A stretch of 64,000 nt of DNA, taken from CBDFGK01 sp965247075 (GTDB taxonomy: Bacteria; Pseudomonadota; Gammaproteobacteria; Pseudomonadales; Halieaceae). The notes beneath the pieces are model-generated. The model worked only from the letters and a program-made list of their open reading frames with translations. It had not been told where the DNA came from and did not search any database. The translations under genes and the position numbers were made by a program. Every line of letters begins with the position of its first letter. The first letter of the stretch is position 1. Below, piece by piece: positions 8,811-17,048 of this stretch. The DNA is taken from assembly GCA_965247075.1 (NCBI GenBank), contig CBDFGK010000003.1, forward strand, positions 930,001 to 994,000, written 5' to 3'.

Positions 8811-10376
8811 GAGTCTGTCGGATTTAGCGACAGCATTAATGATAGAATAAGCCCATCGTACCAAGAAGGGATCGAAGCTACCATGTCAGGCAAATTCCAG
8901 CCGATCAATCGAGATACTCCGTACCTGCTACCGCCCTCCTTGCAGGACTGGTTGCCGGAGAAACACCTGGCACGCTTTGTAGTGGATATTGTGGATCAAC
9001 TCGACTTGAGTGAACTGGTAACTCGCTATGGTGGCGGTGGGAAACAGCCCTATCACCCCGCCGTGTTAGTAGCGCTGTTGTTCTACGGTTATGCGACCGG
9101 GATATTCTCCAGTCGTAAGCTGGAGCAGGCGACCCACGACTCGGTTGCCTTTCGTTATATCACCGCAGATGCGCACCCGGACCATGACACGGTCGCCACC
9201 TTTCGCAAGCGTTTTCTGCCGGAACTGGAAGGTTTGTTTGTACAGATATTGGTGGTCGCCAAGGTGATGGGCGTGTTCAAGCTGGGCAAGGTCAGCCTGG
9301 ACGGAACCAAGATCAAGGCCAACGCCAGCAAGCACAAGGCGATGAGCTGGGGCTATGCGAACAAACTGGAAGAGCAACTTCGCCGAGAGGTACAGGCACT
9401 GCTCAGGCGGGCGGAACAGGCCGATACTGAAGATGAGCCGCCGATCGACATTCCTGATGAACTGGCGCGCCGGGAAGATCGGCTGGCGGCCATCAAGCAA
9501 GCCAAGGAAGAGATTGCGCGACGTGCGCAAGAACGCTTTGAGGCCGAGCAGGCTGAGTATGAGGCAAAGCTCAAGTGTCGCAAGGACAAGGAAGCCGAGA
9601 CTGGCAAGCAAGCCGGAGGGCGTGAGCCAAAGCCGCCTGAGCCCGGGCCACGGGATAAGGACCAAGTTAATTTTACCGATGGAGAATCACGCATCATGCC
9701 GTCTTCGGAGGGATTTGTGCAGGGTTACAACGCACAGGCTGCCGTTGATATCGAATCATACCTGATTGTGGAAAATCACATCACACAGCAGCCGAATGAC
9801 AAGCAGGAGATTGAGCCGACCCTGAACGGATTGGCGGATGCGGAAGCGCAGTTGGGCAAGGCGGAGGCCTTATTGGCGGATGCGGGTTACTTCAGCGCTG
9901 ATAACGTAGGTCGCTGTGAAGACGCGGAGATCAAGCCCTATATCTCGGATCATCGGCAGCGACACAACCTTCCCTGGGATGAACGATTCAGGACACCTCC
10001 CCCATGCCCACCGGATGCCGATGCCGTGACAGCGATGGCATATCGATTGCGAACCGCTGAGGGTAAGGCAATCTATGCCAAACGAAAATCCACGGTGGAA
10101 ACGGTATTTGGAATAGTTAAAGAGGTGATGGGGTTTCGGCGGTTTCACCTTCGCGGGCGGGATGCGGCGCAAGGTGAATGGAATTTGGTGTGCATGGCGT
10201 GGAATCTGAAGCGCATGTACGCCCTGGGAGGCTGAGAGCATGAATAAGGGCAGCCTTATCCCGAGCAATGGTGCCCAATTTTGCACCTTGGGAGGCAGTT
10301 CAAACAAAAAATTGGAATGGGTACTTGAGTGGACGCAGTTTACTCCTGCTCCGCTCGGGTCAAACCAGACAGACTC
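8811..10376 (+). mobile_element. IS1182-family element, copy 1
   Basis: The element is 1566 bp, starts GAGTCTGTCGG, ends in the complementary CAGACTC and is flanked on both sides by CTAG (8807-8810 and 10377-10380). An equally long second copy at 54293 also sits between CTAG tetranucleotides, so CTAG is the duplicated target. The right-hand CTAG supplies the stop codon of the gene ending at 10377. Confidence 0.88.
8883..10235 (+). CDS. IS1182-family transposase (copy 1)
   Basis: The 450-residue DDE transposase begins MSGKFQPINRDTPYLLPPSL, the typical opening of IS1182. The first aspartate is in KVSLDGTKIKANASKH, the second in LLADAGYFSADN and the glutamate in KRKSTVETVFGIVKEVMG. A coiled, charged segment at residues 165-235 is part of the usual family insert. 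The frame is intact, so the protein is probably functional. The second copy differs at only a handful of residues. Confidence 0.93.
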   Translation: MSGKFQPINRDTPYLLPPSLQDWLPEKHLARFVVDIVDQLDLSELVTRYGGGGKQPYHPAVLVALLFYGYATGIFSSRKLEQATHDSVAFRYITADAHPDHDTVATFRKRFLPELEGLFVQILVVAKVMGVFKLGKVSLDGTKIKANASKHKAMSWGYANKLEEQLRREVQALLRRAEQADTEDEPPIDIPDELARREDRLAAIKQAKEEIARRAQERFEAEQAEYEAKLKCRKDKEAETGKQAGGREPKPPEPGPRDKDQVNFTDGESRIMPSSEGFVQGYNAQAAVDIESYLIVENHITQQPNDKQEIEPTLNGLADAEAQLGKAEALLADAGYFSADNVGRCEDAEIKPYISDHRQRHNLPWDERFRTPPPCPPDADAVTAMAYRLRTAEGKAIYAKRKSTVETVFGIVKEVMGFRRFHLRGRDAAQGEWNLVCMAWNLKRMYALGG

Positions 10377-11054
10377 CTAGGCGACTTCTTGACGCCCTTC
10401 CCGAGCAAAATCCACGAAAGACTCCTTGCTACAACGTGAATATGCTTTCCACAGGAAATCATTGCTTGATCCTTCGGAACTCTTGAAAAGCTCCTTCAGA
10501 AATAGGTTCATTTTTTTGCGGCCCAACGTCGCCATGAGAGCGCATACGGTCAATTCGACGATGTTTGATGCATTAAGTGGTATCGTGGGGAACTTCTCCG
10601 ATACGAGCGCCGCTTCAGGGAGAAGCTTCTTGTCGCCGAAATTCCGGCATGGCTGGCAATGGTAATAGTCATGCTTATCACCTATTTCTGGCGTCTCGAA
10701 GCGGTAGCCGTTGAAGTTTCTCTCTCCTTTAGTCTCGTACCACAGTCCTAAAAACAACCTGAATTCTATTGGGTCACAGTTGAAGTCCCATCGGAGCCAA
10801 AACCCGACTACAGCTTCTTTCTCTTTACCGGAGTGCTTCGTAAGCAGCATCTTTTTTTTTGGGAATGCGCCCGCCGGTTTTCGACCAATGGTATGAATCT
10901 CGTTCCCGTCGAACATCGCAAAATTCGCCGAGACACGCTTCTCGAGAAAATCGACGTCCTTGGCGTTGGCGCTTCGATACCACTCTCGACCCTCGTTGCC
11001 TAAGCGGTCTAGGATCAATCTGACAGCCGCTTGCTGTTCGGCCTGATCCGTCAT
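10377..11054 (-). CDS. Unknown protein, last gene of the DNA-modification operon
   Basis: The protein has 225 residues starting MTDQAEQQAAVRLIL. The ATG lies 4 bases after the receiver-protein stop codon; an upstream in-frame start would overlap that gene. I recognise no family. Visible features are a central acidic and aromatic stretch (FNCDPIEFRLFLGLWYETKG), then YRFETPE and a HDYYHCQPC cluster that could bind metal. It could be a nuclease or effector of the operon, but no motif proves it. The stop codon lies inside the CTAG target of the adjacent IS1182, so the element landed exactly at the end of the gene. Confidence 0.6.
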   Translation of the reverse strand: MTDQAEQQAAVRLILDRLGNEGREWYRSANAKDVDFLEKRVSANFAMFDGNEIHTIGRKPAGAFPKKKMLLTKHSGKEKEAVVGFWLRWDFNCDPIEFRLFLGLWYETKGERNFNGYRFETPEIGDKHDYYHCQPCRNFGDKKLLPEAALVSEKFPTIPLNASNIVELTVCALMATLGRKKMNLFLKELFKSSEGSSNDFLWKAYSRCSKESFVDFAREGRQEVA

Positions 11055-11058
11055 CGCT

Positions 11059-12258
11059 TCAACCGAAACGTATGCGCCGGAGTGGACCGTATGTAATGCC
11101 ATCCAGTTTCTCTATCGCTCTTCGATCCCCAAAGTTATGGAAATCCGCTCTGTACCGCGTGAGAGCATCCTTTCCGACGAACCTCGACGTATCTTCGGCC
11201 AAATGGAATCTGGTAGGCGGTTCTTCGAGGTATTTGTCCTGCATCTCGTCGATCTCGTCGTCGAGGGTTATCTTGTACCAATCGAACACCGCCCTCCCCA
11301 ATGCCTTCGACGCTGGCTGATTATGAAATCTTTCCAGCACGTCCCAACACAGCCTTTCAGACGGCTTCGCCGCAGCCTCCGCCCATGCAACGGAATTCGA
11401 CACGTCGGTCTTGTCCAGATCGATCACGAACGGCAGACGGTCCACTAGATGAACTGTATCGATAAGCACGTCCATCGGCCGGAGGACCGCTCGGTCGAGC
11501 CACTTGACGATGCGGAACGCCGCGAAGTTGAAAAGCAACTCCGCAGCATGGTTCGACAAACACTCCACGATACTGGCATTGAGGGAGCGATCGAGGAATT
11601 TCCGAACCGTCACCGAAGCGAGATCATTGGCGGTTTCGGCCTCCGAACTGAGAAAGCCGAACGCAGTGTCGGACAGTTCGGCAAGTGCCGCTTCCTCCAA
11701 ACCGAGGATCGGCATTATCGCCGAATCCATACCTCCCGACGAAAGCTTTTCGGCCAGATCACGCGCTGCAGCGAGCAGATCAGGCAACAGCGTCCACGTC
11801 GTCGGTTTGAATTCTCCCTCCGCCGGTATGTCCTCCCACAGGGCTCGACACCCGATCAACTCGGCATCTACGTTAATGTCCGCGTGGCTGTCGAGATGGC
11901 CCCTCATGCCGAGATCGAACTGCGGGCCTTTGAACTGGTTCATGACCACGATTGCACCGCATTTCGAATACGACCGCGCCAGTCTCGCGATACCTTCGCC
12001 CGTAGTCCGATTACCATCTTTGTCGAGGTGAAGCAGGTCGTAGTCCACGACCAATATGTCGAGCTCATCGAACATCGTCGGGTGATCAAACGGATTCTCT
12101 TTAGTCTTGACCGCGAGCTTTCTCTTGAGGAGCGTCGAAACTTCTTCCTTCGCTTCCTTTATGCTATCGACGTCGAAACTCTCAGGTACGACATTCCTGA
12201 TTTCGGTCACCCACCCGTCGGCGATCTCCATGTCATCGTCGCAAACCCTAATCTGCAT
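11059..12258 (-). CDS. Receiver-domain-like protein of the methyltransferase/GHKL operon
   Basis: This 399-residue protein opens with a response-regulator-like fold: an acidic pair in MQIRVCDDDMEIADGW, a putative phosphoacceptor aspartate in DILVVDYDLLHLDK, and a later KCGAIVVMNQFKG strand with a lysine. That is the receiver-domain order. The remaining 270 residues are mostly helical and unrecognised. The gene begins 2 bases from the end of the gene at 12260, whose product has a histidine-kinase-like C-terminus, so the pair may form a phosphorelay. The receiver assignment is a pattern match by eye, and the insert between strands is longer than in ordinary regulators. Confidence 0.6.
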   Translation of the reverse strand: MQIRVCDDDMEIADGWVTEIRNVVPESFDVDSIKEAKEEVSTLLKRKLAVKTKENPFDHPTMFDELDILVVDYDLLHLDKDGNRTTGEGIARLARSYSKCGAIVVMNQFKGPQFDLGMRGHLDSHADINVDAELIGCRALWEDIPAEGEFKPTTWTLLPDLLAAARDLAEKLSSGGMDSAIMPILGLEEAALAELSDTAFGFLSSEAETANDLASVTVRKFLDRSLNASIVECLSNHAAELLFNFAAFRIVKWLDRAVLRPMDVLIDTVHLVDRLPFVIDLDKTDVSNSVAWAEAAAKPSERLCWDVLERFHNQPASKALGRAVFDWYKITLDDEIDEMQDKYLEEPPTRFHLAEDTSRFVGKDALTRYRADFHNFGDRRAIEKLDGITYGPLRRIRFG

Positions 12259-12259
12259 C

Positions 12260-14500
12260 CTATCGCTCCACTCGCCAACACAGTTTTATGGACGTGCTCC
12301 AATCCGGATCGTCCGGGTCGACAAACTCCACGTCACAGTTTCGATTTTCGGCGATCATTTCCACGATGGTCAGACCTAACCCCGTCCCACCCATGCCTAG
12401 CTCTCGCCGCTCCGGCGATATGTTCGATTTGCGCGCAAACGGTTTGAAGAACTCTTCGGCATTCTCACCAATCCCGACGCCGTTGTCTGACACGTACAGA
12501 AATCCGTACCGATTATGAACCTTGGAAGAGATTTTGATCTTCGGATCCTCGCTATCCAACGTCGCGTTTGCGGAATTCAGAAGCACGTTCTGTAAAATGG
12601 CACTCCATTCGGAATACGCCGCAGGCGGGAAATGCAAGCCCTCGTGCATGTCGAAGCTGATTTCGATGTTGCCCAACAACGGTCGCAGATTGGATACGAC
12701 CGTGCGTACGACGCCTTCGCATTCCAAAGGCTCAATCTTTTCCCGATCCTCGGCATCCATCATAGGCAAGAAGATGTTCCTGGTGGCCTCAATGCGATCG
12801 ACCCATTGGGACAATTCGGCTGTTGTCTCACCCAGATCGGGGATAGGGTTCATCTTTGCAATCTGTCTGAGCTTTCTCAGCTTGGCTCGAACGCTCTTCA
12901 TCTCCTTTCTGGTTTCATGTTCGATCGCAAGTGCAGCCATGCCGGCGGAAGCGAGCGGTCCGAGGATCACCCGAGACGCTTCGTCGCGTTCGTGTATCTT
13001 CCCGAGACTCGCAGCGACGTCGTTGAGTTCCAGTTCGATTGCCGCGATGGTTTCGTCATCGGGATAGGTCGCAAGCGAGTCGTCAACCAACTTACGTAGC
13101 CGGCGCAGTTTCGACTCAGGACGCTCGGAAGGGCGCACGATCTCGACCGCTTCGGCGACGCGACGCCTCTTCAACGTTGCATAGTAATCAATCGACCGGC
13201 GAACACTGTCCTTGAGGGCGGCGAACGCCTTGTTGGCGACGAGCCTGTCCCGCGACACTTGGATCTTCAGAAACTCGCCGGAGTTCTTGCGTCGCCCCTT
13301 GGCCAGACGGTTTTCTTTAGACGTATTGACGTTCACGACGCCGAAGATGCGGCCTTGCGTCGGCAGGTCGTTCAACGCCCTGGCGACATGGAGATGGTCG
13401 GGCAAGAGTTTGGAACGATTGCGTCGATGCGAATGGTCGTATTCTAGTGCCAACCAGTCGTTGTCTGCCCCGTAATAGGGCAACCGAAAACCCTTATCGA
13501 AGACCGTGACACCCCCGTATTTTTCGAAATATTCCCGCATTTCGAACACGGAAACGCCGCCTGCTTGCTTGCCTACCATGTTGTAGATTCGAATTTCCCA
13601 GTCCGCTTCGCGCAAATAGGACGGACAGTCGAACTTTTCAGAATATATCTCGTCTTCGAACGCTACCATCACCAATGAGACGTTCCGATTGTCCTCATGC
13701 TTGATGGATCCCCGAATGATGGCCTGATAATTGTCTAGTGCCTGGGTCAATTGCGTTTCGAACGCCTCGTCCACACCCGGCATATCCGTCTTGAATATTA
13801 TGTGGAAATCGTTTGCGTCGTTACGTCGACGCCTGTTGCTCCCGAAAAGATAAATGGGAGAGTTGAGCATCCAGATCTGGCGCCCGAGTTCGGAAATCTC
13901 CACTTCGTTCCACGTCTGCTTGAGATCGTGGAGAATGACGACGGTGCCATGTGGCGACCGGCCGGGGTAAATCTCGGGATTGGTCGCTTCGATACGATAC
14001 TTGGCCTCCGACTCAGTGAGGCTTCCGGTGTCTATCGCGCTCTCCCAATCGACGAAGGTGTGCAAGCGTTTGGCCAAGCCTTGTGCGGTCGACAGAAGCT
14101 GCATCCGATGCGCGAGAAATTGAGCAGATAATCGCCCGACTCCCTTGGAACCGGTCACGCGTCGTCCCAAGGAGCGACTGTGGTAGGAATGCTCCTTATG
14201 GCGGGTCCCAACCGTCATCCAGTAGTCGAGAAACTCTTGTTCGGTCATCCCATGGCCGTCATCGGATACCTCGATCCTGGTATCGGTGAGCTCTACGACG
14301 CATCGAGACGCATCGGCGTCGTAGGCATTCTTGATCAGTTCCGCCAACGCGATGTAAGGCTTTCCAACCAAACGCTCGCCGAGTTCCCTCAGCAGGGCGG
14401 AATCCGCCTTGAAGTGGGTTGTTTTGTTCTCGGCTGCGGCCAATTGTTCGTCAAATTCGCCGACGTCCCCTTGATCCGACAACACTGCCACGGTCATCAT
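12260..14500 (-). CDS. Double-GHKL protein: Hsp90/MORC-like ATPase plus histidine-kinase-like C-terminus
   Basis: The protein has 746 residues and two Bergerat-fold ATP sites. The first, at residues 40-130, has ALAELIKNAYDADAS (catalytic Glu and Mg-binding Asn), VSDDGHGM and TGSKGVGRLSAQF, as in Hsp90, MutL and MORC proteins. Near residue 525 is an H-box-like helix, LASAGMAALAIEHETRKEM. The C-terminal 110 residues form a kinase-type HATPase with LLNSANATLDS, VSDNGVGIG, FFKPFARKS and GGTGLGLTIVEMI. It lies between a C5 methyltransferase/Vsr segment and a receiver-like protein with 1-4 base junctions, so they form one operon. Association of GHKL ATPases with restriction-modification genes is known; the kinase half adds possible phosphotransfer (inference). 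Confidence 0.8.
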   Translation of the reverse strand: MMTVAVLSDQGDVGEFDEQLAAAENKTTHFKADSALLRELGERLVGKPYIALAELIKNAYDADASRCVVELTDTRIEVSDDGHGMTEQEFLDYWMTVGTRHKEHSYHSRSLGRRVTGSKGVGRLSAQFLAHRMQLLSTAQGLAKRLHTFVDWESAIDTGSLTESEAKYRIEATNPEIYPGRSPHGTVVILHDLKQTWNEVEISELGRQIWMLNSPIYLFGSNRRRRNDANDFHIIFKTDMPGVDEAFETQLTQALDNYQAIIRGSIKHEDNRNVSLVMVAFEDEIYSEKFDCPSYLREADWEIRIYNMVGKQAGGVSVFEMREYFEKYGGVTVFDKGFRLPYYGADNDWLALEYDHSHRRNRSKLLPDHLHVARALNDLPTQGRIFGVVNVNTSKENRLAKGRRKNSGEFLKIQVSRDRLVANKAFAALKDSVRRSIDYYATLKRRRVAEAVEIVRPSERPESKLRRLRKLVDDSLATYPDDETIAAIELELNDVAASLGKIHERDEASRVILGPLASAGMAALAIEHETRKEMKSVRAKLRKLRQIAKMNPIPDLGETTAELSQWVDRIEATRNIFLPMMDAEDREKIEPLECEGVVRTVVSNLRPLLGNIEISFDMHEGLHFPPAAYSEWSAILQNVLLNSANATLDSEDPKIKISSKVHNRYGFLYVSDNGVGIGENAEEFFKPFARKSNISPERRELGMGGTGLGLTIVEMIAENRNCDVEFVDPDDPDWSTSIKLCWRVER

Positions 14501-14688
14501 GAGTCAATCCGTTTCCTTGAGGCCGCCGACTCTTGCTCCGCTTCGAGGAAGTCACGCAGCGTCCGATAGCGATAGTTCATCGAATGTAGCAGCCGTCTGA
14601 CGACCATTTCCGGCTTCGTGTCCCGTCGGCGGACCGCCGACATTATTCGACGGCGCAAGGGATCCACCTGTTCGAATAGGGCGGTCAT
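14497..14688 (-). pseudogene. vsr: Vsr mismatch endonuclease remnant
   Basis: The reading frame of 63 codons keeps the Vsr opening: RRRIMSAVRRRDTKPEMVVR and then LLHSMNYRYRTLRD, the DNA-contacting N-terminal part. The following catalytic domain (normally the PDL/WHGH segments, about 100 residues) is absent and replaced by FLEAEQESAASRKRIDS. The 5' end overlaps the methyltransferase stop by 4 bases and the 3' end overlaps the GHKL start by 4 bases. The deletion therefore preserved translational coupling. The product cannot be an active T:G endonuclease. It may persist only to keep coupling. Confidence 0.75.
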
Positions 14689-15791
14689 TCGACATACTCG
14701 TCGAGATGAGCGCGTATCCTTCGCGCGATGGCTCTGCCCAGATCGACCGGAACCGCGTTCCCGATTAAGCGGCCAATGGGTTTCATCTCGATTCTCTCGC
14801 CATCAGGGACGAAGGCGTAATCGTGGGGAAAGGTCTGAATGAGTGCACCCTCACGCAACGAGATCGCTCGATCCTGTTCAGGATGGCCGAACCGTCCATT
14901 CCCGTAGCCGTAGAATTGAGTCGTCATTGTAGGGGCCGGCTCATCCCAAGCCATCCGTCCATAAACCGACGAATATCCCTTTCCGGAAAGCCGCTTGTGG
15001 CATTCGGTTACGAGATCTTCCGCCCAATCACGCCAACTGCCGCCGGGCCGCGACGCCCTGATGCGATTGAGGTTTGCCGACGAAAGCGCGCTGGAACGAT
15101 GCAGGGGATCGTCGACGTCCGCTCTTCCGTCGGGAATCGGCGCCAAATCGCCGATAGTCTGACGGACCGTGGGATAGTCGCTCCTATCATGTGTGGCCTC
15201 CGGGATGCCGGGAGGGCCGTAACGAGAAGCAAGGAGCACCAAACGCGATCTGGACTGAGGGATACCGTAGTCTGGGCAATACGCGATCTTCCAATCGACG
15301 AAATAATCGTTGTTCCGCAGGGTCCGAACAAATGCATCGAACACCGACGAATTCTTGAATTTATGAAGACGCGGAACGTTCTCCATCGACACGATGTCTG
15401 GCTCCACCTCGCAGATAAGCCGCGAGAAATGCTCCAGGAGTTGCCAGCGCCCGTCCTCTCGCCCCTGGGAGTATTTCGAGAATGGCTGGCAGGGTGCGCA
15501 ACCGACGAGCACCCGTGGGGTTCCCAGTAAAAATCGCTCGTTTATTTTTCCAGCGTCGATCTCACCGACGTCTGCTAAAAGAAATGGGGCGTCATTGTTA
15601 TGTTCGAATGGGTAGCGGCATTTCTCATCGATATCCAATCCCGCAGCAACCTCGAAGCCTTCCAACTTGAAGCCGTACGACAGGCCTCCGGCCCCGCAAA
15701 AGAGATCGACTACCGAACCTGGCGGCTGAGACTGCGGGTCGGAAGCTTTATACTCTTTGGGTGTGGTGGCTGACGCCGCTGCAATCGTCAT
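14685..15791 (-). CDS. C5-cytosine DNA methyltransferase
   Basis: The 368-residue protein has the family motifs in order: motif I VVDLFCGAGGLSYGF near residue 28, motif IV VGCAPCQPFSKYSQG with the catalytic cysteine, motif VI MENV, motif VIII PQSRSRLVLLAS, a target-recognition region around GYSSVYGRMAWDEPAPTM and motif X IGNAVPVDLG. It methylates cytosine C5 in a specific DNA site that cannot be read from the sequence. It is second in an operon, overlapping the small RHH-like gene upstream and the Vsr remnant downstream by 4 bases each. No conventional restriction endonuclease follows, so cleavage, if any, must come from the downstream proteins. Confidence 0.93.
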   Translation of the reverse strand: MTIAAASATTPKEYKASDPQSQPPGSVVDLFCGAGGLSYGFKLEGFEVAAGLDIDEKCRYPFEHNNDAPFLLADVGEIDAGKINERFLLGTPRVLVGCAPCQPFSKYSQGREDGRWQLLEHFSRLICEVEPDIVSMENVPRLHKFKNSSVFDAFVRTLRNNDYFVDWKIAYCPDYGIPQSRSRLVLLASRYGPPGIPEATHDRSDYPTVRQTIGDLAPIPDGRADVDDPLHRSSALSSANLNRIRASRPGGSWRDWAEDLVTECHKRLSGKGYSSVYGRMAWDEPAPTMTTQFYGYGNGRFGHPEQDRAISLREGALIQTFPHDYAFVPDGERIEMKPIGRLIGNAVPVDLGRAIARRIRAHLDEYVE

Positions 15792-15970
15792 TGGCGTTCC
15801 TTCCGCTTGTCCCGGATTTCATCATCGGGAATTTCATATCCGGCTGCCGCCAGCGCGCTCAGGATCAGCGACCGGATCGTCACGCCTTCCTTGGCGGCAT
15901 CCATCGCAAGCCTCCGTTTGAGCTTCTTAGGAATCTGCAACTGTAAGCTATCGCTGTCACCATTGCCCAT
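15788..15970 (-). CDS. Small RHH-like protein, possible operon regulator
   Basis: A 60-residue protein (MGNGDSDSLQLQIPKKLKRR and so on) has a short beta strand LQLQIP followed by two helices, KKLKRRLAMDAAKEG and IRSLILSALAAAGYE. This matches a ribbon-helix-helix DNA-binding fold. It is the first gene of the operon and overlaps the methyltransferase start by 4 bases. A role as a controller of the operon, like C proteins of restriction systems, is plausible but not shown. The 160 bases upstream are AT-rich and probably hold the promoter. Confidence 0.6.
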   Translation of the reverse strand: MGNGDSDSLQLQIPKKLKRRLAMDAAKEGVTIRSLILSALAAAGYEIPDDEIRDKRKERQ

Positions 15971-16134
15971 GTCATGCTTGCCACTAAATATTGATGTCTT
16001 AATTTCACTATATCATGATCGTATGTAAAGCGGTTCCTCTAATCATGATGATTGGAAGTGACCTGCTCCCCTTAAATAGGGTCTGCTTATAAAGTTTAAC
16101 TTGTTGATATGTATAGTAATTAACATCTTTCATG

Positions 16135-16805
16135 GGCTCTTCTCCGCTTCTATGAGTGAAAAAGGATGCCGATCCCCACGTAATCTGTTGGTATATAAGG
16201 CTTCTCACAACTTTATATGCAACAACCTGTCATTCACTGTAGCCGAGACAGGCGCAGCAACGCCATAGACCCCGCTACCGGAGAGAAGGGAACGGTCAAC
16301 CGGTATGTCCGTCGACAGGTCAGGGATGTGCCGCTTTTTGGCTATTCCTGCATGATAGACATGGAACTGCCCCAAGTGTTTATCAGCAAGAACGAACGGC
16401 GCATGGAGCACTGTGAGTGCGTCGATAGGGGTTGGCGTTTCACCCGCCGTATCTGGAGGAAACCCTCCCGGCGCTCGACCCGACACAGCTGACTGGCCTA
16501 AAGTACCGCGGTGTTGATGAGGTGGCCAGGGCGAAGGGCCACGACTACATGACCGTGATTTACGATCTGGTGGAGGGGCATTTAATCGGCGTGGAAACAG
16601 GCCGAACGGCTGATGTTTTCTCTGGGTTGCTAAAGCAGCTTCCGGCCTTGTGGGAGTCAGAGACTGTCGAACTGATGCAAGCGCGCCAGAGCCCTCCAGG
16701 ATACCGAGTATTGCAAACTCAAGATCAGGCAGTCATCCCTACCGGATAAGGACTCGATGTTCTATGTTGCGGCCTAATCTTCACTCACAAGACCGGAGAA
16801 GAACC
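16135..16805 (+). pseudogene. ISL3 element A, copy 3, short deletion derivative
   Basis: The ends are recognisable (GGCTCTTCTCCG left, CCGGAGAAGAACC right), but only 671 bp remain of about 1356. Transposase fragments survive around GTVNRYVRRQVRDVPLFGYS and LTGLKYRGVDEVARAKGHDY, with deletions before, between and after them. It is more diverged in sequence than the other copies. No target duplication is visible. It lies directly upstream of the TonB receptor promoter region, in the same orientation as copy 2. Confidence 0.85.
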
Positions 16806-16883
16806 ACCCCGCCTCTATAAAACACAAGACAATCAATCAATTAGAGATTTTTCTGTTTTCCGCCACCAGAGCGTACCTGATTT

Positions 16884-16898
16884 TGTGAATAATTCACA
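16884..16898. promoter_or_regulatory. 15-bp perfect palindrome upstream of the TonB receptor
   Basis: TGTGAATAATTCACA is a perfect inverted repeat with a central A, 150 bases before the receptor ATG. It resembles a CRP site, but the half-sites are 5 rather than 6 bases apart. It is a good candidate operator for an unidentified dimeric regulator. A GGAAC box at 16927, reminiscent of ECF sigma -35 elements, follows, but no convincing -10 partner was found. Confidence 0.4.
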
Positions 16899-17048
16899 TA
16901 ACCTAGTATTGAGGGCATGTTTCGGTGGAACGTTTTGCTATAGTTGCCCAGTAATCGTAATAAAAAAATCGGTATGATCCAGTTGCTTCGTACCACTAAA
17001 CCACTAATAGATCTTGGTTGTTCTAAAACGCTAACTCAGGGGTTTTCC

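Noticed and set aside
7665..16805. Composite transposon made of two ISL3 copies
   Set aside because: Both copies are internally deleted and the outer flanks (CATAGCTC and ACCCCGCC) show no target duplication.
16882..16900. CRP-binding site upstream of the TonB receptor
   Set aside because: Half-sites TGTGA and TCACA are 5 rather than 6 bases apart, so it does not fit the CRP consensus; kept only as an unnamed palindrome.
16944..17048. Longer TonB receptor start
   Set aside because: It would place about 35 residues before a normal signal peptide.
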